A DNA stretch of 47,915 nucleotides from Phycisphaeraceae bacterium (GCA_021299385.1 JAJTGZ010000027.1:1-47915), one strand, 5' to 3'; positions 1-8,717 are shown, counted from the first letter of the stretch. Notes: a model not told the origin generated them from the sequence alone. Numbers and translations are program-made.

Positions 1-951
1 CAGCAGCACTTTGCCGTGTCGATCGCCGGGTTTGATCCGCACACGGCACCGCGGATCAAGGCGTTCGAGGAGCTGACCGTGATTGATCCCCGGCCACGGT
101 TGACGCTGGAATACCGCGGGTGTGCGGACTCTTGCCGGTTGATTGATCTGTTTTGTCCGATTGGGCGCGGGCAGCGGGCGTTGATTGTCTCGCCGCCGAA
201 GGCCGGGAAGACGACGCTGCTCAAAGACATTTCCTCGGCGATCGTGCACAATCACCCGGATGTAACGGTCATTGCGCTTTTGATCGACGAACGGCCGGAG
301 GAGGTTACGGACTTTCGGCGGACGTTTGCGGCCTTCGGCACGCACCCCGACGGGTCGCCGCGTGCGCACGCGGTGGCTTCGAGCAATGACAACAACGTTG
401 ACAAGCACACCTCGCTGGCGATCGGCACAATGGAGTTGACCAAGCGGATGGTCGAGGCCGGCCGGCATGTTGTGGTGGTGCTGGATTCGATCACGCGGCT
501 GGCGCGGGCGTTCAACAACTCGAGGCGGTTTGCAAGTTCTGGCCGAACGATGTCCGGCGGGATCGACGCCAAGGCCCTGGAAGTCCCCCGCCAAATCTTC
601 GGCTCGGCGCGGAACACCGAAGAGGCCGGGAGTCTGACGATCATCGCCACGTGCCTGATCGACACCGGCAGCGCGATGGACCAGGTGATCTTCGAGGAGT
701 TTAAGGGGTCGGGGAACATGGAGTTGATCCTGGACCGCAAGATCGCCGAGCGGCGGCTCTTCCCAGCGATCAACCTCGCCGCCAGCGGGACGCGGAAGGA
801 AGACCTAATGCTCGATGCGCAGACGCTCAAGACAGTGACGGCGCTGCGTCGCAGGCTGATCAGCATGCCGCCACACGTGCAGGCGGAGCAGCTGATCGCG
901 GCGATGAAACGGTTTGCCGATAACGCGACGCTGGTGGGGACGGCGGGGTGA
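1..951 (+). CDS. rho: Transcription termination factor Rho, 5'-truncated
   Basis: RNA-dependent hexameric ATPase/translocase that ends transcription. The reading frame is open from base 1, so the N-terminal and most RNA-binding (cold-shock-like) sequence lies outside the window; what remains is the RecA-like ATPase core. Visible motifs: IGRGQR then Walker A PPKAGKTTLL (about nt 193-222), LLIDERPEEVT, Walker B VVVLDSITRLARA, Q-loop/secondary-channel segment SGGIDAKAL, SLTIIATCLIDTGS, EEFKGSGNMEL and SGTRKE. All are family hallmarks in the right order. Compared with E. coli there is a 15-20 residue insertion (about nt 333-372) between the ERPEEV segment and the following strand; such inserts occur in Rho of several phyla. 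The C-terminus ends shortly after the last helices. Identification is secure; only completeness is limited by the window edge. Confidence 0.97.
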   Translation, partial: QQHFAVSIAGFDPHTAPRIKAFEELTVIDPRPRLTLEYRGCADSCRLIDLFCPIGRGQRALIVSPPKAGKTTLLKDISSAIVHNHPDVTVIALLIDERPEEVTDFRRTFAAFGTHPDGSPRAHAVASSNDNNVDKHTSLAIGTMELTKRMVEAGRHVVVVLDSITRLARAFNNSRRFASSGRTMSGGIDAKALEVPRQIFGSARNTEEAGSLTIIATCLIDTGSAMDQVIFEEFKGSGNMELILDRKIAERRLFPAINLAASGTRKEDLMLDAQTLKTVTALRRRLISMPPHVQAEQLIAAMKRFADNATLVGTAG

Positions 952-974
952 TTGGTCGAGATCGGTGAATTCTG

Positions 975-1012
975 GAACCCCTCCCCCGAGGGGAGGTGCA
1001 GGGGTGGGGTTG
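975..1012 (-). repeat. GC hairpin interspersed repeat, copy 1 (CCCCTCCCC...GGGGAGG family)
   Basis: Copy of a short interspersed element whose core in the other orientation reads CCCCACCCCTGCCCCTCCCC followed by a G-rich complement. The C-tract/G-tract pair makes a strong stem. Further copies lie at 2014-2051, 8668-8717, 28003-28040, 41306-41343 and 44615-44664. It lies just after rho and before a gene on the same strand, so it may serve as a terminator. Confidence 0.8.
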
Positions 1013-1103
1013 GCCTAGGTTTGTCTTGGTACCACTTCCTTCTAGAGCATCACCGCTTACTAGTCACGCCCGGGAAGGCTCGTGGAACCAATGAGTTTGT
1101 CCC

Positions 1104-1961
1104 ATGTCGAGCAATCCCCTCTTCAAGTTTGAGCTGTGGCCCATCACAGAAGTAGCGACGTGGGAGCGAGATGAAGGGAAGTGCCTCCACTGGTTTGGGC
1201 TGACCGATGGTTGGTACACCATTGACTGTGGCGGCACAGAGTTGCTGCGTTATAGCCAGAGGTTGATCGATGCGACTCCGGACTGGAAATGGCGGACGCC
1301 CTACTTCGATTATCAAGTCGCCCGCCTGTATGAAGACGTGCTCGAAGTGCTCACCAAGGCGATCGATCCGATCCCGTCTGATATCCTCGATTTCGTTCGC
1401 ACCCAGGAGAGCGAGCAGGCGTTTTTAGAACGGTCCTTCCGGTGGTCTGACCAGTACTTCACAGAAGCGAGAGATTCTTCGCCCGAGGAGCGTGAGCGAT
1501 TCCGCCAGAGGGCAACTTTCTGGAGCCACGCGGCCGGGTGGTGGATCGATTATCGAGCGCTGTCGAGCGGTCATGTGGCCGGGCAACCAAATATCGTGTT
1601 CTGGTGCGAGAACGAGACGGTGACTATTCGCTGGGTCAACGATTGCAAAGTCGAAGAGACCACAGGCCTCCCTTGGAATGATGTGCACAGTAGCCAGCAC
1701 GCCATGCCAGTCACGGAGTTTCTGGAGGAGGTTTCAAGTTTTCACGACCGGTTGATTAGCGCGATGCAAGAGCGTGTGAACATTGCGCGGAATTCCTGGC
1801 CGCGGCCGGATGTGGCGATTGATGCTCAGCGGTTGCTGCAAGAGCATCAAGAGCGAATCGGCTCGCTGGAGCGGACACTCAAGCATGCGGCGGATACTCG
1901 TCAGGATTGGGATGCCGTCCGAGAGGCGGTTTGGGAGGTTGTCCGTCTGGTTGGGGCTTGA
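1104..1961 (+). CDS. DUF5984-like protein of unknown function
   Basis: 285 aa soluble protein, no signal peptide or membrane segment. The N-terminal pattern (FxFELWP, then LHWFGLTDGWYTID, then ELLRYSQ) matches what I remember of DUF5984, a family without known function; this recognition is from memory and unverified. The middle is rich in Trp and acidic residues. The C-terminal 60 residues look helical (LLQEHQERIGSLERTL). Base composition is visibly lower in GC and codon choice more mixed than in rho or mnmG on either side, and no Shine-Dalgarno precedes the ATG. Flanked on both sides by copies of the same GC hairpin repeat (975-1012 and 2014-2051). Composition and flanking repeats suggest horizontal acquisition, but this is inference. 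Confidence 0.75.
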   Translation: MSSNPLFKFELWPITEVATWERDEGKCLHWFGLTDGWYTIDCGGTELLRYSQRLIDATPDWKWRTPYFDYQVARLYEDVLEVLTKAIDPIPSDILDFVRTQESEQAFLERSFRWSDQYFTEARDSSPEERERFRQRATFWSHAAGWWIDYRALSSGHVAGQPNIVFWCENETVTIRWVNDCKVEETTGLPWNDVHSSQHAMPVTEFLEEVSSFHDRLISAMQERVNIARNSWPRPDVAIDAQRLLQEHQERIGSLERTLKHAADTRQDWDAVREAVWEVVRLVGA

Positions 1962-2013
1962 GTTTCAACAGAAGCCGCAGGCTCACTGCTGAATTTCGTG
2001 CGTTCGAAGTGGT

Positions 2014-2051
2014 CAACCCCACCCCTGCCCCTCCCCTCGGGGGAGGGGTTC
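2014..2051 (+). repeat. GC hairpin interspersed repeat, copy 2
   Basis: Same family as 975-1012 but in opposite orientation. It lies in the 116-bp gap between the convergent DUF5984-like gene and mnmG, with a G-rich run pairing to a C-rich run as a stem. A bidirectional terminator role is plausible from position, though no U-tract is present. Confidence 0.8.
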
Positions 2052-2077
2052 CGTACGACGAATCTCAGCGATTCGTG

Positions 2078-4015
2078 TTACTTGCTCTCCGCCCGGTGTT
2101 TCTTAATCAGCACGCTCAGCAGGATCACGTCGGCGGGTGTGAGGCCTTCGAGGCGGGAGGCCTGGCCGATGCGGGCCTCGGTGCGGATCGAGGTGATGGC
2201 GCGGTAGTCGAAGTTGGGCGGGATGCGTTTGCGGTCGAGTTCGGACTGTCGGCGGACCTCGGCGTGGGCGCGCTGGGCGAAGGGGTGGTAGAAGTGGTCG
2301 GTCTGCACGGCCAGCAGTGTCCGGTCGTCGGTGTCCGCGGGAAGGTTGGCGAGCATCGCGCGGACCTCGCCCAGCGGGATGCCCGGCCGGCGGAGGATTT
2401 CGCTTGCGGGCCGGCCGTCGATGCTCGTGGCGTTGATGGCGTTGTTGACGGCGTCGACGCGCGCTCGGCGATGGGCGAAGCGCTCCTGCCGGGCGCGCCC
2501 CAGCGCGGTGCCGTCGAGCAGGCCCCACTCGACGGCGCGGGGTGTCAGCCGGTCCGGCGCGTTGTCGGCACGCAACAGCACGCGGTGCTCGGCCCGGCTG
2601 GTGAACATGCGGTACGGCTCGATGGGGGTTTTGGTCGCCAGGTCGTCCAGCAGCACGCCGATGTAGGCCTCGCCGCGGGTGAGCACGACAAGCTCGGCGC
2701 CGATGGCCGATCGTGCGGCATTGGTGCCGGCGATCAGGCCCTGGGCGGCGGCCTCTTCGTAGCCGCTGGTGCCGTTGATCTGACCGGCCAGGAACAGGCC
2801 GGGGACGGGTTTGCTCTGGCAGGTGGCACTGAGTTGGTGGGGGCGGACCATGTCGTATTCGACGGCGTACCCGAAGCGGAGGATCTCGGCGTGCGCGCAG
2901 CCGGGCATGGCGCGGACGATGAACTCCTGCACGTCGGGCGGGAGGCTGGTGCTGATGCCGTTGCAATAGACCCAGTCATCGCGGAGGCTTTCGGGTTCGA
3001 GATAAACGTGGTGCGAGGCGCGGTCGGCAAAGCGGACGACTTTGTCTTCGATGCTCGGGCAGTAGCGTGGGCCGGTGCTGGCGATCTGGCCTGTGAACAT
3101 GGGTGCGCGGTGGAGGTTCTTGCGGATGTGCTCGTGGACGGGCTCGCTGGTAGCCGTGATGCGGCACTCGACTTGTCGCAGGGCGGGGAAGTTTTGCAAC
3201 CAGGGTGCGACGCCCGGCGGTGTGGGGCCGTGGGCGTTGAGTTCGGAGAACGGCTCGGGGCGTGCGTCGCCGAACTGTGGTGGGAGGCTTTCCCAGTCGA
3301 TGGTCCCCCGGCGGAGCCTGGGCGGGGTGCCGGTCTTGAGCCGGCCGAGCTCGAAGCCGAGGTCGCGGAGGTTGGCCGAGATGCCGACGGCTGGCGCCTC
3401 GCCGAAGCGGCCCCCTGGGGTCTGCGTTTCGCCCGTGTGCATCAGGCCACGCATGAAGGTACCGGTGGTGAGGACGACGGCGTGGGCGTGCAGGTCGATG
3501 GGGCCGGCGGGTGTGTGCAGCCTGATGCCCGCGACCTTGCCGGCGTTGAGGAGGATTTGCTCAACGCTTGCTTGTACAACGGCGATCTCTGGGCGTGATG
3601 CGATGATTTGTTGGACGGCGAGTGCGTAGGCGTGCTTGTCGCACTGTGCGCGTGGGCCGTGCACGGCCGCGCCTTTGCTGGTGTTGAGGACGCGGAACTG
3701 GATGCCCGCGGCATCGGTGGCCAAGCCCATGATGCCGTTGAGGGCGTCGATCTCACGGACGATCTGGCCCTTGGCCAGCCCGCCGATGGCGGGGTTGCAG
3801 GACATGACGCCGATTTTGGTTGGGTCGAGTGTTACGAGCGCGACGCGTGGCTGGGAGGTGGGTTGCGCGCGGTGGGCGTTTGCGAGGATATTGGCCGCGC
3901 TCCACGCGGCTTCTACGCCCGCGTGCCCGCCGCCGACGACGATGACGTCATAGACCTGTTGCACCGGGTGGATTGTTCGCACGCCGGGGTGGGTGAGAGT
4001 GCAGAGCAAAGCCAC
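2078..4015 (-). CDS. mnmG: tRNA uridine-5-carboxymethylaminomethyl modification enzyme MnmG
   Basis: FAD protein that with MnmE installs the carboxymethylaminomethyl group on wobble U34 of certain tRNAs. 645 aa as written, close to the usual ~630. N-terminal dinucleotide fold VIVVGGGHAGVEAA (about residues 25-37); the GidA signature MSCNPAIGGLAKGQIVREID; GPRAQCDKHAY; the segment GRLKTGTPPRL; GLFLAGQINGTSGYEEAAAQG; and the C-terminal YRMFTSRAEHRVLLRADNAPDRLT segment typical of the tRNA-binding part. The start is uncertain: the first codon used here is GTG at 4015, with another in-frame GTG at 3982 much nearer the FAD motif; neither has a good Shine-Dalgarno. It converges on the DUF5984-like gene, and no mnmE is nearby. 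Confidence 0.96.
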   Translation of the reverse strand: MALLCTLTHPGVRTIHPVQQVYDVIVVGGGHAGVEAAWSAANILANAHRAQPTSQPRVALVTLDPTKIGVMSCNPAIGGLAKGQIVREIDALNGIMGLATDAAGIQFRVLNTSKGAAVHGPRAQCDKHAYALAVQQIIASRPEIAVVQASVEQILLNAGKVAGIRLHTPAGPIDLHAHAVVLTTGTFMRGLMHTGETQTPGGRFGEAPAVGISANLRDLGFELGRLKTGTPPRLRRGTIDWESLPPQFGDARPEPFSELNAHGPTPPGVAPWLQNFPALRQVECRITATSEPVHEHIRKNLHRAPMFTGQIASTGPRYCPSIEDKVVRFADRASHHVYLEPESLRDDWVYCNGISTSLPPDVQEFIVRAMPGCAHAEILRFGYAVEYDMVRPHQLSATCQSKPVPGLFLAGQINGTSGYEEAAAQGLIAGTNAARSAIGAELVVLTRGEAYIGVLLDDLATKTPIEPYRMFTSRAEHRVLLRADNAPDRLTPRAVEWGLLDGTALGRARQERFAHRRARVDAVNNAINATSIDGRPASEILRRPGIPLGEVRAMLANLPADTDDRTLLAVQTDHFYHPFAQRAHAEVRRQSELDRKRIPPNFDYRAITSIRTEARIGQASRLEGLTPADVILLSVLIKKHRAESK

Positions 4016-4111
4016 CTATTGCCCGACAGGAACCCGGCAGGGGCCCGGCAGGGGGTGCGTTCAGGGGGTTGTGGCATCGAGGCCTAGCAGGGCCCGGCAG
4101 AGGCGTAGGTG

Positions 4112-4432
4112 CTAGGCGGCGCAGGGTGGTGGGCGGTTGTCCCCTTGCTCGGGCTGAGCGGGGAACTTGTAGTTGTCCACCTCTTGGCGGAGTTTGTTGA
4201 CAAGCCGCTGGGCGCGGTCAAGGTGGGTGCCGATGTGCGCTTCAAGGTCGGCTAGGGTCGAATCGTGTGGTTCCACTTGCGTCGTCAGGCGGGCGATGCG
4301 CTGGCGGTTGAGTTTCTGGACCGCCTCGGCGGGGAAGGGGAGTGAGTCGGGGGCGTCGGTGGCCCGGTGGTTGTGCTTGACGGGGGGGTTGGGCTGGGTG
4401 TCCGAGTCCTTGACGAGCTTGAGGGGGTTCAT
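4112..4432 (-). CDS. Small hypothetical protein downstream of cheV
   Basis: 106 aa. The start at 4432 is chosen because AGGAG lies 7-8 nt upstream of this ATG; a further in-frame ATG at 4453 lacks one. The product is hydrophilic, with a Pro/Asn-rich first third and a helical second half (QKLNRQRIARLT, then LADLEAHIGTHLDRAQRLVNKL) that could form a short coiled coil. I do not recognise a family. It follows cheV on the same strand after a 192-bp gap, so it may be chemotaxis- or motility-linked, but only position suggests this. Confidence 0.55.
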   Translation of the reverse strand: MNPLKLVKDSDTQPNPPVKHNHRATDAPDSLPFPAEAVQKLNRQRIARLTTQVEPHDSTLADLEAHIGTHLDRAQRLVNKLRQEVDNYKFPAQPEQGDNRPPPCAA

Positions 4433-4515
4433 ATGTATTGCTCCTGTCGGCATCGGTATAGAGAAGGTCGGACATACAAGAGGCCGGGTCCAGTTGTGGA
4501 TGACTGATTCCTTTC

Positions 4516-4532
4516 AGTGCAAGCCCTGCACT
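4516..4532. other. Small perfect inverted repeat between cheV and the next gene
   Basis: AGTGCA-AGCCC-TGCACT, 6-bp arms with a 5-nt spacer, in the 192-bp gap between cheV and the small gene at 4112-4432. No T-tract follows on either strand. It could be a weak hairpin or a binding site; nothing else in the gap is recognisable. Confidence 0.3.
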
Positions 4533-4624
4533 TGATAAAGGAGTGTGCCTTGGTGTACGTGGGCGGCCCAGTTTGCCAGTTGCGGTGGCGATAACTTGCA
4601 GCCGGGGTGTGGGGCTTGGTCCGT

Positions 4625-5629
4625 TTACGCGGCGTGGCGGGCGGGAGCCGGGGTTGTGGGGGTGGTGGTCTGTGTGAGGGTGCCGGTGGTGGCGCGGTCG
4701 ACGAGCTGGACCATCTCGGCGAGTTCGGGTTTGGGGATTTGCATATCGGCGCCGACTTGTTGGCCTTTGTTGCGGTTGTCGTCGCTGATGAGTGAGCTGA
4801 AGAGGATGACGGGGATGTGCTTGAGGGCGGGGTTGTCCTTGATGCGTTTGCACAGGTGCAGGCCGTCGATGCGGGGCATCTCGATGTCCGAGACGACGGC
4901 GTCGGGCTGGGGTTCTGCTTGGATGGCCTCCCAAGCGCTTTCGCCGTTGTCGTAGACCTCGGCCCTGGCGTAGCCGTTGGCGCGGAAGACGCGTTCGATG
5001 ACCGAGCGCATGAACGGGGAGTCCTCGGCGATGATGACGCGTTTGTTTGCGCGGTCGGCGTTGGCGAGGTTGGGGACGTCGTGGACCTTGAGTTTGTCCT
5101 GCATGAGGATGGCGTCGGCGACGGACTCGAAGTCGACCATAAGGATGAGCCGGTCTTTGATCTCGACGATGCCCGTGGTGCTCGAGACGGCGTGGGCGTT
5201 GGCGTGGGTTGTGTGTGCGGCCAGGCCCTGCAGGCCCGGGGCGGGTCGGACGCGGCTCCAACTCAGGCGGTGGATCTGCTCGACGGCATCGACAACGAAC
5301 CCGGCGCGGAGGCCGTTGAACTCGGTGATGATGACGCGTTTGTCGGCGGATATGGCGGTCGTGGGATTCGTGTCGGTGTTGTTCACGTTGAGGTGCTTGG
5401 CCAGGTCGATGACGGGGATGACGTTGCCGCGGATATTGAACATCCCGATGACGGAGGGGTGCTGCGCGGGGGAGGCGGTTGTGGGCTGGCTGCGGATGAC
5501 CTCGCGCACCTTGGCGACGTTGACGCCAAACCACCCCGAGGCGAGCTGAAAGACAAGGACCTCCAGCTCGTTGGTCCCTGCTTCCAGGAGGATGTCGCCG
5601 GTGAGGTTGGGGGGTGTGCCGGTGGCCAT
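4625..5629 (-). CDS. cheV: CheV-type chemotaxis coupling protein (CheW + receiver)
   Basis: Couples chemoreceptors to the CheA kinase and adapts through phosphorylation. 334 aa from the chosen start. Residues about 18-180 are a CheW domain (EVLVFQLASGWFGVNVAKVREV, GMFNIRGNVIPVIDL). Residues about 196-310 are a receiver domain with the acidic pair E202/D203, the phospho-acceptor D248 (VVSDIEMPRIDG) and the conserved lysine K300 (IPKPE). The tail is Thr/Pro/Ala-rich. Start: the ATG at 5629 has GGAG 6 nt upstream; upstream in-frame ATGs (5641, 5668) are less well supported. The receiver Asp and Lys are intact, so it should be phosphorylatable. No other che or flagellar genes are in view. The gene is divergent from the methyltransferase at 5731. 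Confidence 0.92.
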   Translation of the reverse strand: MATGTPPNLTGDILLEAGTNELEVLVFQLASGWFGVNVAKVREVIRSQPTTASPAQHPSVIGMFNIRGNVIPVIDLAKHLNVNNTDTNPTTAISADKRVIITEFNGLRAGFVVDAVEQIHRLSWSRVRPAPGLQGLAAHTTHANAHAVSSTTGIVEIKDRLILMVDFESVADAILMQDKLKVHDVPNLANADRANKRVIIAEDSPFMRSVIERVFRANGYARAEVYDNGESAWEAIQAEPQPDAVVSDIEMPRIDGLHLCKRIKDNPALKHIPVILFSSLISDDNRNKGQQVGADMQIPKPELAEMVQLVDRATTGTLTQTTTPTTPAPARHAA

Positions 5630-5717
5630 GGTCTGCTCCATTGGTGCTGGAGGTAACCAGATCGGCATGGCAGGGGCGCGGGCGCAGGTCCGGGTGGGAT
5701 TATCGCGCGGGGGGATC

Positions 5718-5723
5718 TATCCT
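5718..5723 (+). promoter_or_regulatory. Putative -10 element of a leaderless transcript (methyltransferase)
   Basis: TATCCT ends 7 nt before the ATG at 5731, so transcription would start at or next to the start codon. There is no Shine-Dalgarno between them. It belongs to a recurring arrangement in this window. Confidence 0.5.
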
Positions 5724-5730
5724 CGGCCCT

Positions 5731-6561
5731 ATGGCCAAGCCAAAAGCGCGGGTTGCGGGTGCGTTGACGGCTCGGCGTGCGGACCGGCACGCGCTCTACC
5801 AGATGAGCGTCCAGGAGCCGGGGGTGGACCTGGACGTGGTGGACATGGTCTACAAGCGTGCCAACGGCAGATTGCCGGTGCGGCTGCGGGAGGACTTCTG
5901 CGGCACGGCGCTCACGGCCTCGTGCTTTGTGCGCCGGCGCGCTGGGAACATCGCGGTGGGGGTGGACCTGGACCCTGAGCCAATCGCCTGGGGGCGTGCG
6001 CATATTGTGCCGGCCTTGACGCCTGAGCAGGCCAAGAGGCTGACGGTGCTGCGCGGGGACGTGCGTGGCGAGCGGGCACGCAAGGCCGGGCCGTTTGATG
6101 TGGTGCTGGCGTTTAACTTCTCCTACTGGATCTTCCGCCAGCGGTCAGTGCTGCGTGGGTACTTCGAGCAGGTGCGTGCGGCACTGGGTAAGGGGGGCGT
6201 GTTCTTCCTGGACTGCATGGCCGGGAGCGATGTGATGGTCGAGCAGCAGGAGCGGACGCGCAAGAAAGGCTTTGTGTATGTGTGGGACCAGAGGCGGTAC
6301 GACCCGCTGACAGGGTCGCTGACGTGCGCGATCTCGTTTGAGTTTGCCGATGGGTCGAGGATCAAGGACGCGTTTGTCTATCAGTGGAGGTTGTGGACCG
6401 TCTCGGAGCTGCGGGATGTTTTGGCCGACGCTGGGTTTGCGACGGTCGAGGCGTATGTCGAGAAGGAAGACAAGAAGGGCAACGGCACGGGGGAGTATGC
6501 CAAGCGCGAGTCGGCGCCGGCGGACCGGTGCTTGTTGACGTATCTCGTTGCGCGCGGGTGA
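5731..6561 (+). CDS. Class I SAM-dependent methyltransferase
   Basis: 276 aa cytosolic protein. SAM-binding motif I region REDFCGTALTA (about residues 53-63), acidic end of strand 2 at GVDLDPEPI (77-85), motif with GDVRG near 110, and the strand 4 segment FDVVLAFNFSYW. The later VRAALGKGGVFFLDCMAG is the usual post-motif III strand-turn. The substrate cannot be told from sequence. The family resembles uncharacterised methyltransferases with an EDFCGTA motif. An upstream extension in the same frame is open but has no start support, and TATCCT 7 nt before this ATG supports a leaderless start here. Divergent from cheV and followed by a large interspersed repeat. Confidence 0.85.
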   Translation: MAKPKARVAGALTARRADRHALYQMSVQEPGVDLDVVDMVYKRANGRLPVRLREDFCGTALTASCFVRRRAGNIAVGVDLDPEPIAWGRAHIVPALTPEQAKRLTVLRGDVRGERARKAGPFDVVLAFNFSYWIFRQRSVLRGYFEQVRAALGKGGVFFLDCMAGSDVMVEQQERTRKKGFVYVWDQRRYDPLTGSLTCAISFEFADGSRIKDAFVYQWRLWTVSELRDVLADAGFATVEAYVEKEDKKGNGTGEYAKRESAPADRCLLTYLVARG

Positions 6562-6570
6562 GAGAAGAAG

Positions 6571-6899
6571 TTTTTACTCCAGAGGTCCCTCAGGGCCCGG
6601 AGGGGAATCTACTCAGAGGACAGTGGGCAGAGGTTTTCAGAGTGGTTTTGGGGGTTCGAGTTGGGGATGCCCTCGGCCCCAGCGGGGCCACGGGGTGTAG
6701 CCACGGGTGGAGCCCGAGCTTCGCGGGCGCAACCCGTGGGTCCCCGGCACACGATGTGGACCGCCCCGGCAGGGGCGGGGGAGTCCGCCGCCCCTGCCGG
6801 GGCGGTTGATTCAGGCCTCGCACCTTTCCACGGGTTTCGGCGGGGAAGCCCCGCCTCCACCCGTAGCTACAACCCGCAACCCCTTCGGGGTTGAAGACG
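6571..6899 (+). repeat. Composite hairpin repeat, copy A
   Basis: About 330 bp of stacked inverted repeats. It starts TTTACTCCAGAGGTC, runs through a GGCCCCAGCGGGGCC hairpin, the sequence GTGTAGCCACGGGTG pairing with CAACCCGTG, a long CCGCCCC...GGGGCGG palindrome (about 6767-6809), a second CACGGGTT/CACCCG stem, and ends with AACCCCTTCGGGGTT. Copies B (8249-8717) and C (28003-28516, inverted) share the same order of modules with divergence in between. It has no coding capacity of its own. It separates the methyltransferase from the amidohydrolase on the same strand. Confidence 0.85.
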
Positions 6900-6977
6900 G
6901 TGGGACACACAGCCGACGACCGGTTGGGGAGGGGTTCAGGAAGAGAGGAAGAGTGCCCGACGGCTCTAGGCTTGGGG

Positions 6978-8240
6978 ATGCCGACGATGTTGATGCGGGA
7001 GGCGCACTGTCATATTGGTTTGCTCGGCGCGGCGATGGCTCTGCCCACCGTTACGCGGTGTGCGTCGGTGGGCGAGGTGCTTGCGATGGTCGGGCAGCTC
7101 GCGCGCAAGGCCAAGCCTGGGCAGTGGGTGCGTGTGCTCGGTGCTCGGCACCAGGGGTGGCGCGAGCGGCGGTGGCCGACGGTCGGGGAGATGGACGCGG
7201 CGACCGCGGGCGTGCCGACGGTTGTCATGTCAATGGACTGGCACGAGTGCGTGGCCAATACCCCGGCGATGACGCTCGCGGGGCTTGCGCCCGGTGCCCG
7301 CGTCGGGGCCAACGGGGTCGTGCACGTCGACGCCAATGGGTTGGCCACGGGGCTGCTCATCGAGCACGCGGCGTACGCGGCGTGGGAGTCGGCCCCGGCT
7401 GCGCCGGCGGGCGCGCTGCCGGGGTTCGTGCGGGCGGGGCTGGCGCGGTATCAAGAGTTGGGCTTCGCCGAGGTGCACGATCTGCGGACAGAGCCGGCGT
7501 TAGCAAAGGCCCTGCTCGAAATGGACGCGAGCGGCGAACTGGCGCGGTTGGGCGTGCGCGTGGCGATGTTCCCGCTGGTGCGGGATTTGCCGGAGGTTTT
7601 TGAGATGGTTGCCCAAGCTGGTGGCTGCGGGCGTCTGCGGGTCGGTGGGGGGAAGATTTTTATCGACGGGACGCTCAACGCGCGCACCGCGGCAACGCTG
7701 CAGCCGTGCGCTGAGCCGATCGCGGGTTGCACACTCGGCAAGATGATGGTGGAGCCTGAAGAGATCGACGCGCAGATGCGCGCGTGCGATGCCTTCGGCC
7801 TACCAATGGCCGCGCACGCGATCGGGGACCGGGCCGTGCGTGCGGTGCTCGATTCGGTTGCGCGCGTCCGGCCCGCCACGCCGGGCACGCGTATCGAGCA
7901 TTGCGAGTTGATCGACCCGGCGGACGTGCCGAGGTTTGCCGAGTTGGGTGTCACGGCAAGCGTGCAGCCTTGTCATCTGCTGGTGGACATGCCGGTGCTG
8001 ACGCGGGTGTATGGGCACGCCCTACACAAGGTGCTCCCGTTGCGGTCGCTGCTGGCCTCGGGGCTGCGCGCGGGATCGCTGGTGGGGGGGTTGGTCTTTG
8101 GGTCTGATGCGCCGATCGTCGGGCCAGAGCCTGCCGACTCTGTGCTGGCGGCAATGACCCTCGGCGACGGCTTCGCGTCGCTGAACCCCGGCGAGGCGAT
8201 CGACGACGCAACGGCGTGGAAGTGCTTTGCAGTTGGGTGA
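6978..8240 (+). CDS. YtcJ-type amidohydrolase, minimal form
   Basis: 420 aa metal-dependent hydrolase of the amidohydrolase superfamily, substrate unknown. The metal-binding HxH is at residues 10-12 (REAHCHIG); later ligands are in MAAHAIGDRAV (His), RIEHCELID (His) and the terminal VFGSDAPIVGPEP (Asp); GGGKIFIDGTLNART is typical of the YtcJ branch. The usual ~60-residue N-terminal beta-sandwich half before the HxH is absent, and the protein stops soon after the last barrel strand (DDATAWKCFAVG), so the C-terminal half of that small domain is missing as well. The start at 6978 is the first ATG before the barrel; TAGGCT lies 5 nt upstream. The gene sits between direct copies A and B of the composite repeat. 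Confidence 0.85.
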   Translation: MPTMLMREAHCHIGLLGAAMALPTVTRCASVGEVLAMVGQLARKAKPGQWVRVLGARHQGWRERRWPTVGEMDAATAGVPTVVMSMDWHECVANTPAMTLAGLAPGARVGANGVVHVDANGLATGLLIEHAAYAAWESAPAAPAGALPGFVRAGLARYQELGFAEVHDLRTEPALAKALLEMDASGELARLGVRVAMFPLVRDLPEVFEMVAQAGGCGRLRVGGGKIFIDGTLNARTAATLQPCAEPIAGCTLGKMMVEPEEIDAQMRACDAFGLPMAAHAIGDRAVRAVLDSVARVRPATPGTRIEHCELIDPADVPRFAELGVTASVQPCHLLVDMPVLTRVYGHALHKVLPLRSLLASGLRAGSLVGGLVFGSDAPIVGPEPADSVLAAMTLGDGFASLNPGEAIDDATAWKCFAVG

Positions 8241-8248
8241 GGGGGATG

Positions 8249-8717
8249 TTTACTCCAGAGGTCGCAGAGGGCCCGGAGGGATTTACTCAGAGGACGGAGG
8301 TACAGAGGTCTTCAGAGTGGTTTTTTGGGGTTTGGGTTGGGGATCACTTCGGCCCCAGCGGGGCCGCGGGGTGTAGCCACGGGTGCAGCCCGCGCTTCGC
8401 GGGGGCAACCCGTGGATGATGGGGCTTCTTGCGCCCCGCCCCAGCAAGGGCGGGTTATTCAGATCGCGCATCTCTCCACGGGTTCCGGCGGGGAAGCCCC
8501 GCCTTCACCCGTGGCTACATCCCGCAACCCCTTTGAGGTTGAAGACGATGCAAGACGCAACCCCTTCGGGGTGAATGTGCTCAAAGCCACACCCTGTATG
8601 TACTCCGCGTTCCTCTCTATGCCTCCGCGATCTTCGCGAACCTCTTCTATGAGGATTGTGGCGTGTGCGAACCCCACCCCTGCCCCTCCCCGCCGGAACG
8701 TTCTGGGGGAGGGGTTC
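8249..8717 (+). repeat. Composite hairpin repeat, copy B, including GC hairpin repeat copy 3
   Basis: Same module order as copy A (TTTACTCCAGAGGTC start, GGCCCCAGCGGGGCC, CACGGGTGCAGCCCG paired with CAACCCGTGG, second CACGGGTT/CACCCGTG stem, CCCCTTCGGGG). It then extends through a GTATGTACTCCGCG segment, a TCCGCGATCTTCGCGAACC segment and finally the GC hairpin repeat at 8668-8717, which here carries an extra GGAACGTTCTGG palindrome. The region between the amidohydrolase and rlmN (convergent) holds only this and a heptamer repeat. Confidence 0.85.

Noticed and set aside
1907-3598. Long + strand open frame antisense to mnmG
   Set aside because: The minus strand encodes all MnmG motifs; the + frame is Gly/Val/Asp-rich noise.
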